Shown here: in pieces, positions 34,068 to 42,631 of the stretch | Numbering within the stretch: position 1 is the stretch's first letter | How the letters are laid out: the number at the start of each line of letters is the position of its first letter | Assembly: GCA_902779845.1 (NCBI GenBank) | Contig: CACZCZ010000012.1 | Span: 30,003 to 94,002 of the forward strand | Reading direction: 5' to 3' | Origin: an uncultured Bacteroidales bacterium | GTDB lineage: Bacteria > Bacteroidota > Bacteroidia > Bacteroidales > Bacteroidaceae | DNA length: 64,000 nt | Program-made: the position numbers and the translations under genes | Notes under the pieces: generated by a model | What the model was told of the DNA's origin: nothing | Database searches by the model: none | Seen by the model: the letters and a program-made list of their open reading frames with translations, nothing else

Positions 34068-35603
34068 ATGTTTGAAAACTTTGAGATTTGGTGGGTAACT
34101 GGTGCACAGTTGCTCTACGGAGGTGACGCAGTCATTGCAGTTGACGCTCACTCCAAGGAAATGGTTGAAGGCCTCAATAAGAGCGGCAACATCCCCGTGA
34201 AGATTGTCTATAAAGGCACAGCCAACTCCAGCAAGGAAGTGGAGCAGGTGATGCTCGCTGCCAACAACGATGAGAAGTGCGTAGGTATCATCACATGGAT
34301 GCACACCTTCTCACCCGCTAAGATGTGGATCAAGGGCCTGCAGCAGTTGCAGAAGCCTCTCCTGCACTTCCACTCACAGTACAACGCCGAAATTCCCTGG
34401 GGTGAAATCGACATGGACTTCATGAACCTCAACCAGAGCGCTCACGGCGACATCGAGTTCGGCCACATCTGCACCCGCATGCGTGTGGCTCGTAAGGTCG
34501 TTTGCGGCTACTGGAAGGATGAGAAGGCACAGAAGCAGATTGCCGTGTGGGCTCGCGTTGCCGCTGGTGTGGCTGATGCACACAACGTACGCTGCCTCAT
34601 GTTCGGTATGAACATGAACAACGTGGCTGTCACCGATGGCGACCGTGTAGAGTTCGAACAGCGTCTGGGCTACCATGTTGACTACTACCCCGTCAGCAGC
34701 CTCATGGACTACTACAAGAAGGTCACCGATGCTGAAGCCGACGCACTCGTTGAGGAGTACAAGAAGCTCTACACCATCAAGATTGACGAGAGCGGCGAGA
34801 AGGTATATTGGGAGAAGGTACACAACGCTGCCAAGGCTGAGATTGCACTGCGCCGCGTGCTGAAGGATGAGGGCGCTACCGCCTTCACCACCAACTTCGA
34901 CGACCTCGGCGATGCCGACATCGACGATCCCAACTTCTGCGGTTTCGACCAGATTCCCGGTCTCGCCAGCCAACGTCTGATGGCTGAAGGCTATGGTTTC
35001 GGTGCCGAAGGCGACTGGAAGACTGCCTGCCTCTATCGCACCCTCTGGGTCATCCAGCAGGGCATGCCCACTGGCTGCTCCTTCCTTGAGGATTACACCC
35101 TTAACTTCGCCGGCGACCGCAGCTCTTGCCTGCAGAGCCACATGCTTGAGGTTTGCCCGCTGATTGCTGTCGAGGACAAGCCCAAGCTCGAGGTTCACTT
35201 CCTCGGCATCGGTATCCGCAAGCAGCAGACCGCCCGCCTCGTGTTCACCAGCAAGACCGGCTATGGCATCAAGGCTACCGTCGTGGATCTCGGCAACCGC
35301 TTCCGCCTCATCTCACAGGAGGTTGAGTGCATCGAGCCGAAGCCCATGCCCAAGCTGCCCGTGGCCAGCGCACTGTGGATTCCCCAGCCCACTTTCGAAA
35401 TCGGTGCTGCTGCATGGATTCTCGCTGGCGGCACACACCACAGCGCCTTCTCCTATGACATCACCGAGGAGTACTGGGAAGACTTCGCAGAGATGCTGGG
35501 CATCGAGTATGTGAAGATCAACAAGCAGACCAACATCGCTGACTTCAAGCAGACCCTCCGCAACAACGAGGTTTACTACATGTTGAACAAAGCGTTGAAG
35601 TAA
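34068..35603 (+). CDS. araA: L-arabinose isomerase
   Basis: 511 residues, matching the family length of about 500. Recognisable parts: EIWWVTGAQLLYG at the N-terminus, TWMHTFSPAKMWI, HFHSQYNAEIPW, MDFMNLNQSAHG, and metal-ligand regions GFGAEGDWK (Glu), FLEDYTLNF (Glu), SHMLEVCP (His) and THHSAFSY (His). It converts L-arabinose to L-ribulose with Mn. Its ATG follows repeat copy 3. A 12-bp hairpin terminator lies after the stop. The kinase needed for the next step (araB) is not next to it. Confidence 0.97.
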   Translation: MFENFEIWWVTGAQLLYGGDAVIAVDAHSKEMVEGLNKSGNIPVKIVYKGTANSSKEVEQVMLAANNDEKCVGIITWMHTFSPAKMWIKGLQQLQKPLLHFHSQYNAEIPWGEIDMDFMNLNQSAHGDIEFGHICTRMRVARKVVCGYWKDEKAQKQIAVWARVAAGVADAHNVRCLMFGMNMNNVAVTDGDRVEFEQRLGYHVDYYPVSSLMDYYKKVTDAEADALVEEYKKLYTIKIDESGEKVYWEKVHNAAKAEIALRRVLKDEGATAFTTNFDDLGDADIDDPNFCGFDQIPGLASQRLMAEGYGFGAEGDWKTACLYRTLWVIQQGMPTGCSFLEDYTLNFAGDRSSCLQSHMLEVCPLIAVEDKPKLEVHFLGIGIRKQQTARLVFTSKTGYGIKATVVDLGNRFRLISQEVECIEPKPMPKLPVASALWIPQPTFEIGAAAWILAGGTHHSAFSYDITEEYWEDFAEMLGIEYVKINKQTNIADFKQTLRNNEVYYMLNKALK

Positions 35604-35614
35604 TTCCTTTTTAA

Positions 35615-35665
35615 GGGAACAGAGTAATAAGGGATTGAAACCTCTAATACTCTGTTCCCATTTTC
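35615..35665 (+). terminator. hairpin terminator after araA
   Basis: Perfect 12-bp inverted repeat (gggaacagagta with tactctgttccc) around a 21-nt loop, followed by attttc. It ends the arabinose operon just before the small lipoprotein gene. Confidence 0.7.
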
Positions 35666-35670
35666 AAATA

Positions 35671-36090
35671 ATGAAAAAATATATTCATACCCTCATTTCC
35701 CTAACTGCTGTTCTATTGTTAACCGCGTGTGATCCGGGGGCAGCTGCTATTTATACTATAAATAATACTTCAGATAGTACTGTAACCATAAAATTTAACG
35801 ATTTAATTCCCTCGGATTTATATAACATTTATGAAGATAATGATAAGAATCGCATTGGAATATACGACACAGTCTTCACTCTTCATAGTCACGGATATCT
35901 CAAAGTAGAATTTTGGGAAATAAGTGCTTCTATTCCACCACACAAACCTTTATGGGATTTCATCAAAAGCATATCATGTGGTAATAGGATTCTTTCTCCA
36001 ACAGAATGGAGTGAGGAGAATTGGAAATCAACTCACGAAAAATCAACTTTTGAGGAAACAATGACTTTTGATTTGATAATTAATAATTAA
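35671..36090 (+). CDS. small lipoprotein of unknown function
   Basis: 139 residues from the ATG at 35671; the longer frame begins inside the araA terminator. Signal peptide and lipobox (LLTAC, Cys20) are clear. The mature part opens with a strand-rich YTINNTSDSTVTIKF segment, seen in small beta-sandwich lipoproteins. Codon use is visibly more AT-rich than in araA. No partner or known family is recognised. A strong terminator follows. Confidence 0.75.
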   Translation: MKKYIHTLISLTAVLLLTACDPGAAAIYTINNTSDSTVTIKFNDLIPSDLYNIYEDNDKNRIGIYDTVFTLHSHGYLKVEFWEISASIPPHKPLWDFIKSISCGNRILSPTEWSEENWKSTHEKSTFEETMTFDLIINN

Positions 36091-36143
36091 GAAAATGACT
36101 ATAAAGAACCTCATGTAAAAGGTCTCTTTCAACATCTTACACC

Positions 36144-36180
36144 AGAACCCCGCTGTCGTGTGACGGCGGGGTTCTTTCTT
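36144..36180 (+). terminator. strong intrinsic terminator after the lipoprotein gene
   Basis: 14-bp stem (agaaccccgctgtc with gacggcggggttct, one G-U pair) closed by gtgt and followed by ttctttctt. Confidence 0.85.
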
Positions 36181-36182
36181 TA

Positions 36183-36270
36183 AGGTCTTGTCCTTCTGCC
36201 TGAAGAGCTTACTCTTTCGACCAGAAGACCTTGCTCCTTCAGTTTGAAGACCTTGCTCTTCTGAGTGGAT
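36183..36270 (+). repeat. four 22-bp degenerate tandem repeats
   Basis: Blocks start at 36183, 36205, 36227 and 36249. The clearest pair is gaccttgctccttcagtttg (third) and gaccttgctcttctgagtgg (fourth); the first two share the gg/ga-tctt-tccttc pattern and a terminal gaa. The array is in a 314-bp spacer between the lipoprotein gene and addB and has no coding potential. Confidence 0.6.
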
Positions 36271-36284
36271 CACCAAGGTGATCC
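36267..36284 (+). repeat. perfect 8-bp hairpin (ggatcacc)
   Basis: ggatcacc and ggtgatcc separated by two bases, straddling the end of the 22-bp array. It could be a protein-binding palindrome. Confidence 0.55.
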
Positions 36285-36293
36285 GCCCAATAC

Positions 36294-36386
36294 GGTATAG
36301 GGTATCGGCCAAAAGGTTATAGGGTTTCGGCCGAAAAGGTATGGAGAAAACGCGAATACCCTATAGGGCGTAGTCGTTTTCTCCAT
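36294..36386 (-). repeat. tagggt repeats and nested inverted repeat downstream of addB
   Basis: Two diverged copies of a ggtatagggtatcggcc-aaaa unit (36294-36314 and 36315-36337) precede a perfect 12-bp inverted repeat, atggagaaaacg at 36341-36352 and cgttttctccat at 36375-36386. Its loop holds the palindrome ccctataggg (36359-36368). It sits 18 bp beyond the addB stop, so the large hairpin may act as its terminator when read on the minus strand. Confidence 0.6.
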
Positions 36387-36404
36387 GGAGTGTTTTAGAA
36401 TGGC

Positions 36405-39206
36405 TTACCGTCCGCAGAGGTGGCGGAAGTCGCAGTTCTCACACGTGGTGAGACGTGTGGTTTGGGTGAAGGGGATGTCCTGGTTGAAGATGTCAAGGAT
36501 GAGTTGTTCCAGACACTCCCAATAGGCGGCTTTAAGGGTGAGGGCGGTGTCGTCGCGTGTGAGGGGCTGTGATATGTCCTGAATGTACTGTCCTCCGAGG
36601 CGAAGCTTAGGACTGTAGTCCTCGGCACCTGAACGGTGAACGTAGAAGAGGCAGGGGGTGACGGGCAAAGACTGCTGTTCTGCAACGATGGAGGCGTAGA
36701 GGAGTGTCTGGAAGTAGTAGTGAGCCTTCTGGTCGCTGTCGGCAAAGAGCAAATCGAGGGAACTGACGGCTTCTGGACGTCCGCCAGTCTTATAATCAAC
36801 CACGCGCACAGCCTGTCCGCCAGGCACTTGCTCATCGGAGACGAGATCAAGGCGGTCGATGATGCCGCCAAGGTCTATTTCCATATCATGAATGATGATG
36901 GTCTTGGACCTGCGCGCTTCGAGGTTCAGGATGCGGAAGGGTGCGAGACGGCGGTCGTGGCGCAGGAGCTGGAGTAGGTAGGTATTGATGACACGACGCG
37001 CAATGAAGAGAATTCCACGGTACTCTTCGGGCTGATCATGGAAGAACTCCTCGAGGAAGGCCTGACGCACGAAGGGATCCAGACGTTGCCCCTCCATTTC
37101 AAGGAAGGGGTCAAGGTCTTGAGCACGCACGACATCACCAGCAGAGGTAAGCTGGCGGTAGAGCAACTCGGCAGCCTTGTGGAAGACTTCTCCAAAGAGA
37201 ATGGCATCCAAGCCATCAGCTGGGTCGGGATCTACGCGCATCCCCTCGACAAAGCGGTAGTAGAACTTGAGCGGACAGGATGTGTAGGTGTTCAGTGCTG
37301 ATGGCGAGAGATTGCGGCGGTCTTTGCCCTGACGCCCATGGTTGTCGTAGAATCCACGCAGGCGTAGCATCAATTCGGGTGTTTTGGGGATGATAATGTC
37401 CTCCTGTCCTGGGGCATAGCTGGCTGCCTGCAGGACACGGTGTTCGATGGGAAAGTCTGTCTCTGCCAGAAGCTGTCGCAGGAAACGCGAGATCTCGTTT
37501 TGCCGTGTGCCGGCGTTACTCTCGTTATAGACAAATGTTACGTGCTCGGCACGCTGGATGAGACGATAGAAATAGTAAGCATATACGGCTATCTTGTGGT
37601 GGAGCGTGGTGAGGCCAAAGGCTTCGCGGAGATAGTAAGGAACGAAGCTGCTGTCTGCCACCTTCTTGGGAAGGTAGCCTTCGCCAACGCTGAGCATCAA
37701 GATGTTGCGAAAGTCCAAGGCACGTGTTTCGAGGACTCCCATCACCTGAAGTCCGATGGCGGGTTCGCCATGGAAGGGAATTGTCTCGGAGCGAAGGACT
37801 GAGCGCAGGAGGCGCGTCAACGTCTGCGCATTGACATCGAGCAGCGGCTGACTGCCTGACATCAAGTCAATGAGACGGTTTACACAAGTGTAAACGCGGA
37901 AGATAGACTCCGAGGCGATGAGGTCATCCTTGAGATGGGGCGCAAGGTCAGTGATGATGCCCAGAAGATATGTGAGTAAGGCACTCCCCTGCCCCGCCAC
38001 TTGCAGCCAACGACTTTCCTCGAGAAGTTGCGCGTATGGATGGGCTTTCACACGGCGCAGGGCAGACTGGCGAAAACGCTGTACGGAGGCGTCGTAGCCT
38101 TCGGCCTGCATCTCGGTGAGCGCCAGGAGGAAACTATAGACAGGCGTGTCGGCAAGCGGGAAACCCATGGTGACGTTGAGTGGGGTGCCGTCTGACGGGA
38201 TGGCATGGAGGACAGGTTGCAGGAGCTGTTCGTTGCATAGAACAACGGCCGTGTGATTTCCCTGCGGTGTGAGGTGCTCAGAGAGCCATTGCGGAAGGTA
38301 ACGTGCCTGAGCATTCTCGCTGGAAGTGGTAATGAAGGTGAACTGCTTGGGTTTGCGGAAGTTGTCGAAGTATTCGGGCGGGAGTGCGTTGCCGTAGCGT
38401 TCCAGATTGCGACGCAGGAAGAAGCCTGCTTCGTGCGAGGTGCCGGTGGAATTGACATAGAAGGTGTCGTAATCCCAATAGAAGAGCGCCTGATTGCGAT
38501 GTTGTAGCTCGTCGAAAAGTGCTTGCTCGACGGCGTTGAGGACATTGAAGCCCACGAAGACATAGGTCTTGTCTTCGTCACAAAGAGAACTTATAGAACT
38601 CTTATTTTTAAGCTTCAGTATGACATCACGTTCAAGGGCACCCTCGTAGAGCAGACCATCGGTGCGCATAGAGGCGTTTAAGTCTGCATAGATAGCCGGC
38701 AGGTGTTCCCACAGTTGCAGAAAGCGTTCCTTGAGCTGCGAGTTCTGCTCCAGGGAGAAGTTGCTGAAGAAGGACTGCAGAGCTTGCTCCTGCTCGGGTG
38801 TGATATATGAGTTGTCATCGAGGGCGTGCAAGTCGCGGATATTGGTGAATAGACTCTGCGCATCCACGAGCTGCTTGTCGATGTCGTCGAAGTCGGACAG
38901 CAGTATTTCGCCCCAGTTGTAGAACTGATCCAGCGTCTGGGGTTCTGGGACATGGCTGGCATAGATACGATAGAGGCGGCAGACGCTCTCTATGATGTCG
39001 CAGAGCGTATAGGGGGATGCCTCGGCAAAGAGTTCGCTGATGGTGCGGTAGGCCGGTGTCCACACGGGAGCGTCGGAAGCTTCGACGAGGGCCTGATCCA
39101 AGAAGAGTCTGGCACGTTTGCCGGGGAAGACAACTACGAGCTGGCTGAGGTTGGTGCCGAAGCGTTCCAACAGGGACTTGGCAACAGATTGTAGAAAGGA
39201 TGTCAT
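36405..39206 (-). CDS. addB: AddB-like exonuclease subunit
   Basis: 933 residues from the ATG at 39206; the longer frame is a shadow of addA. The N-terminal region has a degenerate helicase-like fold (VVFPGKRARLFLDQAL near residue 24). The C-terminal RecB-type nuclease has GEVFHKAAELL, GGIIDRLDLV and VVDYKTGG. The iron-sulphur cysteines typical of AddB are present: one in SALNTYTSCPLKFYYRF and three in the C-terminal TTCENCDFRHLCG. With addA it should form a double-strand-break-processing helicase-nuclease feeding RecA. It follows addA by 19 bp. Confidence 0.9.
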   Translation of the reverse strand: MTSFLQSVAKSLLERFGTNLSQLVVVFPGKRARLFLDQALVEASDAPVWTPAYRTISELFAEASPYTLCDIIESVCRLYRIYASHVPEPQTLDQFYNWGEILLSDFDDIDKQLVDAQSLFTNIRDLHALDDNSYITPEQEQALQSFFSNFSLEQNSQLKERFLQLWEHLPAIYADLNASMRTDGLLYEGALERDVILKLKNKSSISSLCDEDKTYVFVGFNVLNAVEQALFDELQHRNQALFYWDYDTFYVNSTGTSHEAGFFLRRNLERYGNALPPEYFDNFRKPKQFTFITTSSENAQARYLPQWLSEHLTPQGNHTAVVLCNEQLLQPVLHAIPSDGTPLNVTMGFPLADTPVYSFLLALTEMQAEGYDASVQRFRQSALRRVKAHPYAQLLEESRWLQVAGQGSALLTYLLGIITDLAPHLKDDLIASESIFRVYTCVNRLIDLMSGSQPLLDVNAQTLTRLLRSVLRSETIPFHGEPAIGLQVMGVLETRALDFRNILMLSVGEGYLPKKVADSSFVPYYLREAFGLTTLHHKIAVYAYYFYRLIQRAEHVTFVYNESNAGTRQNEISRFLRQLLAETDFPIEHRVLQAASYAPGQEDIIIPKTPELMLRLRGFYDNHGRQGKDRRNLSPSALNTYTSCPLKFYYRFVEGMRVDPDPADGLDAILFGEVFHKAAELLYRQLTSAGDVVRAQDLDPFLEMEGQRLDPFVRQAFLEEFFHDQPEEYRGILFIARRVINTYLLQLLRHDRRLAPFRILNLEARRSKTIIIHDMEIDLGGIIDRLDLVSDEQVPGGQAVRVVDYKTGGRPEAVSSLDLLFADSDQKAHYYFQTLLYASIVAEQQSLPVTPCLFYVHRSGAEDYSPKLRLGGQYIQDISQPLTRDDTALTLKAAYWECLEQLILDIFNQDIPFTQTTRLTTCENCDFRHLCGR

Positions 39207-39225
39207 TATATATAATAAGGTGTAG

Positions 39226-42200
39226 TTAAACGATTGCTTGTACTCGAGAGGAATAGACGAACCAGAGGTAGCCTTCGATGTGGGCAGAGGGATACATCTG
39301 ATAGAGCAATTGCATGTAGTTGCGGACTTGTTGTTCGTAGTCGGGGTGGTGGCGCCCGAACTTGAAATCGACGACAACGACCTGTGAGCCGTCTGCAGAG
39401 ACCATCACGCGGTCGGGACGATGTGTCTCCATCTCTTTCGTCTCGGGATTAGCGCTAATGATAGAGCATTCATTGAAAATTGTCCAGTCGTCAGAAAACC
39501 AAGAGGCTATCTTGGGGTCTCTGAATCCCTTAGAGAACCACGCCTCGATATCGCTACGGCGCACGCTAACATAGGTGCTGTCAGCTGCATTGCGCGAGAT
39601 GACACCTTCATGTTCCAGATTGTCCAGCACGCGCGGCATATCCTCCAGCTTATGAATCTGCTGAAGCACGCTGTGTAGGAGGCGTCCCGTCTCGATGTAC
39701 TGCTGCTGTCGATAGTGTTCTGAAGCTTCGACCTCCTCGGCGTCGTCGGCGGTGAGCGAGGCAATGAATTGCTGCGATCGGTTGCTTTGCCGGAAGCTGG
39801 CCGACAGCGGATAGCTGTGCATCTGGATGTCTAAGGGGGTGGGCTCTGGCGTCATCCGGTTTTTCATCTGCTCAGCTGAACCGGCATCACCCGAAGCTTT
39901 TCCCGTGGAGACTATAGGCTCGCCCATTACACAACTGCCTGCAAGAACGGCAGCGATAAGGTCGCCCACGGTGCGACGACTCTTGTTGAGGTCTTCCGCA
40001 CTGCCCACCGCCCAAGCATAGAAGTTCTTGACGGGACGTGTGAAGGCTACATAGAGTGCGTTGAGTTCGTCGAGACGCGAGAGGAGATGAGACTCGGCAT
40101 ACTCGCGGGCGAAAACGGAATTTGGGGCGGTCTTGGCGTTAGGCGTAATGGGCAGGAGGTTCAGACTGTCATAGGGCGGAACCGATGGGGAGCACCATAG
40201 CAGGTCGGTGGCGCGGTCTCGCTCCAGCGCCCAGGTGCAGAATGGCATGAAGACGGTGTGAAACTCCAGCCCCTTGGCTTTGTGAATGGTGATAATGCGG
40301 ATACCATTGACTTGCCCGGCAGGAATAGCCTGGCGAGAGAGACGTTCTTCCCAGAAGGCGAGGAAGGAATGGATGTCCGCAGATTCGTTGTGAAGGAAGT
40401 CGAGGACGGCATCAAAGAAGCCGAAGAGATAGGCGTCCTGGTGTGCGATTCTGTCGATGTGCAGTTCACGGTAGAGCGTCTCAAGCAGTTCGTAGAGTGG
40501 AAGCCGTGATAACTGCGGGTCGAGTCCCTCGGCGGGATAGTCCTCAATATGTGTGCAAAGATAATAGGCAGAGATGGTGTCCGTGGCATCGTCCAACACA
40601 CGCAGCGCAGCTATGAGCAGGTTGATGGCTGGAGAGGCAGCCAGCAAGAATGCTTCGTCGCTGACAATGGGCGGCATATCCGTGTCTTCGGCAAAGGAGG
40701 CGATGACAGGCTGCATGTCACTGTTGTTGCGCACGAGTATGGTCATGCAGGAATAAGGAAGACCTTGCTGATGGAGGTCGCGAATCTGCTGCTTGAGGTC
40801 GTTAAGAATCTCAGGCTCCCATTCCTCGCGCTTGGCATAGTCGCTGCTGTTGAGTAGTGAGAGCGAGACGAAGCCGGGGTCGGCGCCAGGTGTCTGCTGT
40901 ACGACATCCCCATAGGCGTGGGCAAAGGAGAAAGCATAAGGCAACAGGCGCGACTCTTCCATTGAGACTTCATCCAACCGCTTGGCGGCATCCTGGAAGA
41001 ACTCGTTGTTGAAATGAATAATCGTGGAGGCGCTGCGGCGATTCGTGTCAAGGTTGTGGACAACAGGCGGTGGTGTCAGCGTGCGCTCGATGTCGCCCAG
41101 TATGCGCCAGTCGCCGCCACGCCATCGGTAGATGCTTTGTTTGACATCTCCCACGATGAGGTTGCGGCCACCTTTGGCCAGGCTCTCAATGAGCAGAGCG
41201 CGGAAGTTCTTCCATTGCAGACGCGAAGTATCTTGAAATTCATCAATCATGACGTGGTGCAGCATTGCACCGATTTTCTCGAACACGAAGGGTGCATCGC
41301 TCTCTCCAACCATTTGGCTGAGGAGAATGGGGGTCTTGGCCAGATTGAAACGTGAGGTTTCAGCATTGATGGCTGTCACCTCGCGATTGATAGCATCCAA
41401 AAGGCATAATGATTTCAAGTGTGCCAACGCTAAACGAGCGCTATTAATCGCGTATTGGATAACCTGTAAACGGTTGATAATCATTGAGAGATTTTCGCTT
41501 ACCTCATCTGCTAGTTCAAGCATGGCGCCAACACGGTCGGCTTTCTTTAGGAGTGCCAGCGGGTCGTTCGCCCATCCGCGAATACGCGTTCCGATTTCTA
41601 CAGTCGTTTCTCCGGCCTTCAGGTGCTCTACGAATGTGCGTAGCGTCTGACCATTAGAGAAGTCGGCAAAGGAGTAACCTGCGTTGTAAACATGTTGTTC
41701 AAGACTGATGCCAAAGCCCTTGACTTCCTCGACGGCATCGCTCTCGGTGGCCTCTAACTTCCGTATGAAATCACGCATAAAGGCCGCGTCGTTAAGGCGT
41801 TCACGTAGTTGATCGCCGCGCATGAGATAATCTTCGTTGAAGATGGCACGCCCGAAGTTCTTCACCTCACGCGTGACATCCCAGCGTTGGTCGCCAGCTA
41901 TACGGTCGCGCACAAGGCTGTAGAGCCACTCAAAGACCTGCGGTTCATCCTGCAGACGTTCCACGATCCGATCAACGGCCTTCGACAGCACCTCGGTGTC
42001 GGAAATCTCAACCTGAAGGTTGGCTGTCAAGCCCAGCTCATGAGCAAGACCTCGGAGGATAGTCTGGAAGAAAGCGTCGATGGTTTGAACACGGAAGCGG
42101 TTGTAGTCATGCAGGATCTGGTGCAGGGCAAAACGGCAACGTCGGCGGATCTCATCATCTGAATAGATTTCACCCACAATGCTCTCTGTTAAGGCATCCT

Positions 42201-42432
42201 TCAAAGCCTTGAAATACACTTGACTGGAAGGCAGCGAATGGCCGATTCCATAGAGTTGGCTGAGGATGCGGTCCTTCATCTCGGCTGTGGCCTTATTCGT
42301 GAACGTGACAGCAAGGATGCGGGCATACTCTCCATTCTCGTCTGCCAAGACGAGAAGCTTGATGTATTGTACAGCCAGCGTGAAGGTTTTTCCGGAACCT
42401 GCTGATGCTTTGTAAACGGTGAGTGAAGCCAT
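39226..42432 (-). CDS. addA: AddA-like UvrD-type helicase-nuclease
   Basis: 1068 residues. N-terminal helicase Walker A SAGSGKTFTL near residue 11, TFTNKATAEMKDRIL, DEFQDTSRLQW, GDVKQSIYRWRGGD, ITIHKAKGLEF and YVAFTRP are the SF1A motifs. The C-terminus has a RecB nuclease core: HRPDRVMVSAD, VVVDFKFG and the QVRNYMQLLYQM helix. It acts with AddB in recombinational repair and in degrading linear DNA. It has a perfect minus-strand -7 box 96 bp upstream, divergent from the HU/SPOR gene. Confidence 0.92.
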   Translation of the reverse strand: MASLTVYKASAGSGKTFTLAVQYIKLLVLADENGEYARILAVTFTNKATAEMKDRILSQLYGIGHSLPSSQVYFKALKDALTESIVGEIYSDDEIRRRCRFALHQILHDYNRFRVQTIDAFFQTILRGLAHELGLTANLQVEISDTEVLSKAVDRIVERLQDEPQVFEWLYSLVRDRIAGDQRWDVTREVKNFGRAIFNEDYLMRGDQLRERLNDAAFMRDFIRKLEATESDAVEEVKGFGISLEQHVYNAGYSFADFSNGQTLRTFVEHLKAGETTVEIGTRIRGWANDPLALLKKADRVGAMLELADEVSENLSMIINRLQVIQYAINSARLALAHLKSLCLLDAINREVTAINAETSRFNLAKTPILLSQMVGESDAPFVFEKIGAMLHHVMIDEFQDTSRLQWKNFRALLIESLAKGGRNLIVGDVKQSIYRWRGGDWRILGDIERTLTPPPVVHNLDTNRRSASTIIHFNNEFFQDAAKRLDEVSMEESRLLPYAFSFAHAYGDVVQQTPGADPGFVSLSLLNSSDYAKREEWEPEILNDLKQQIRDLHQQGLPYSCMTILVRNNSDMQPVIASFAEDTDMPPIVSDEAFLLAASPAINLLIAALRVLDDATDTISAYYLCTHIEDYPAEGLDPQLSRLPLYELLETLYRELHIDRIAHQDAYLFGFFDAVLDFLHNESADIHSFLAFWEERLSRQAIPAGQVNGIRIITIHKAKGLEFHTVFMPFCTWALERDRATDLLWCSPSVPPYDSLNLLPITPNAKTAPNSVFAREYAESHLLSRLDELNALYVAFTRPVKNFYAWAVGSAEDLNKSRRTVGDLIAAVLAGSCVMGEPIVSTGKASGDAGSAEQMKNRMTPEPTPLDIQMHSYPLSASFRQSNRSQQFIASLTADDAEEVEASEHYRQQQYIETGRLLHSVLQQIHKLEDMPRVLDNLEHEGVISRNAADSTYVSVRRSDIEAWFSKGFRDPKIASWFSDDWTIFNECSIISANPETKEMETHRPDRVMVSADGSQVVVVDFKFGRHHPDYEQQVRNYMQLLYQMYPSAHIEGYLWFVYSSRVQAIV

Positions 42433-42527
42433 ATGATTGGTATTATTTTATTGGGATTACAACGTTATCTTTTCAAGAGCGCAATGCAACTCAAGCGTGA
42501 GGAAACTACAAAGTGTTCATTTGGCTG

Positions 42528-42535
42528 CAAAGATA
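42528..42535 (-). promoter_or_regulatory. -7 box TATCTTTG (minus) for addAB
   Basis: Full match to TAnnTTTG followed by C on the minus strand. Leader of about 90 nt to the addA start. Confidence 0.7.
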
Positions 42536-42618
42536 TACAAGAAATGTAAAAAAGACAAAAGTTCAAGAAAATAATGATATTTTTTTTAAAATAATATGGA
42601 TATTTGAAAAGAATGTCA

Positions 42619-42626
42619 TACCTTTG
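42619..42626 (+). promoter_or_regulatory. -7 box TACCTTTG for the HU/SPOR gene
   Basis: Perfect consensus, only 5 bp before the ATG at 42632, so the transcript would be nearly leaderless, or the true promoter lies elsewhere. It is divergent from addA. Confidence 0.65.
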
Positions 42627-42631
42627 CAGCG

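Noticed and set aside
36183-36270. Possible CRISPR array
   Set aside because: Units are contiguous, degenerate and without unique spacers; no cas genes nearby. The Dna2-like protein at 13163 is not Cas4.
39207-39377. N-terminal extension of addB to 39377
   Set aside because: It overlaps the end of addA in another frame and is low-complexity; the ATG at 39206 begins the conserved part.
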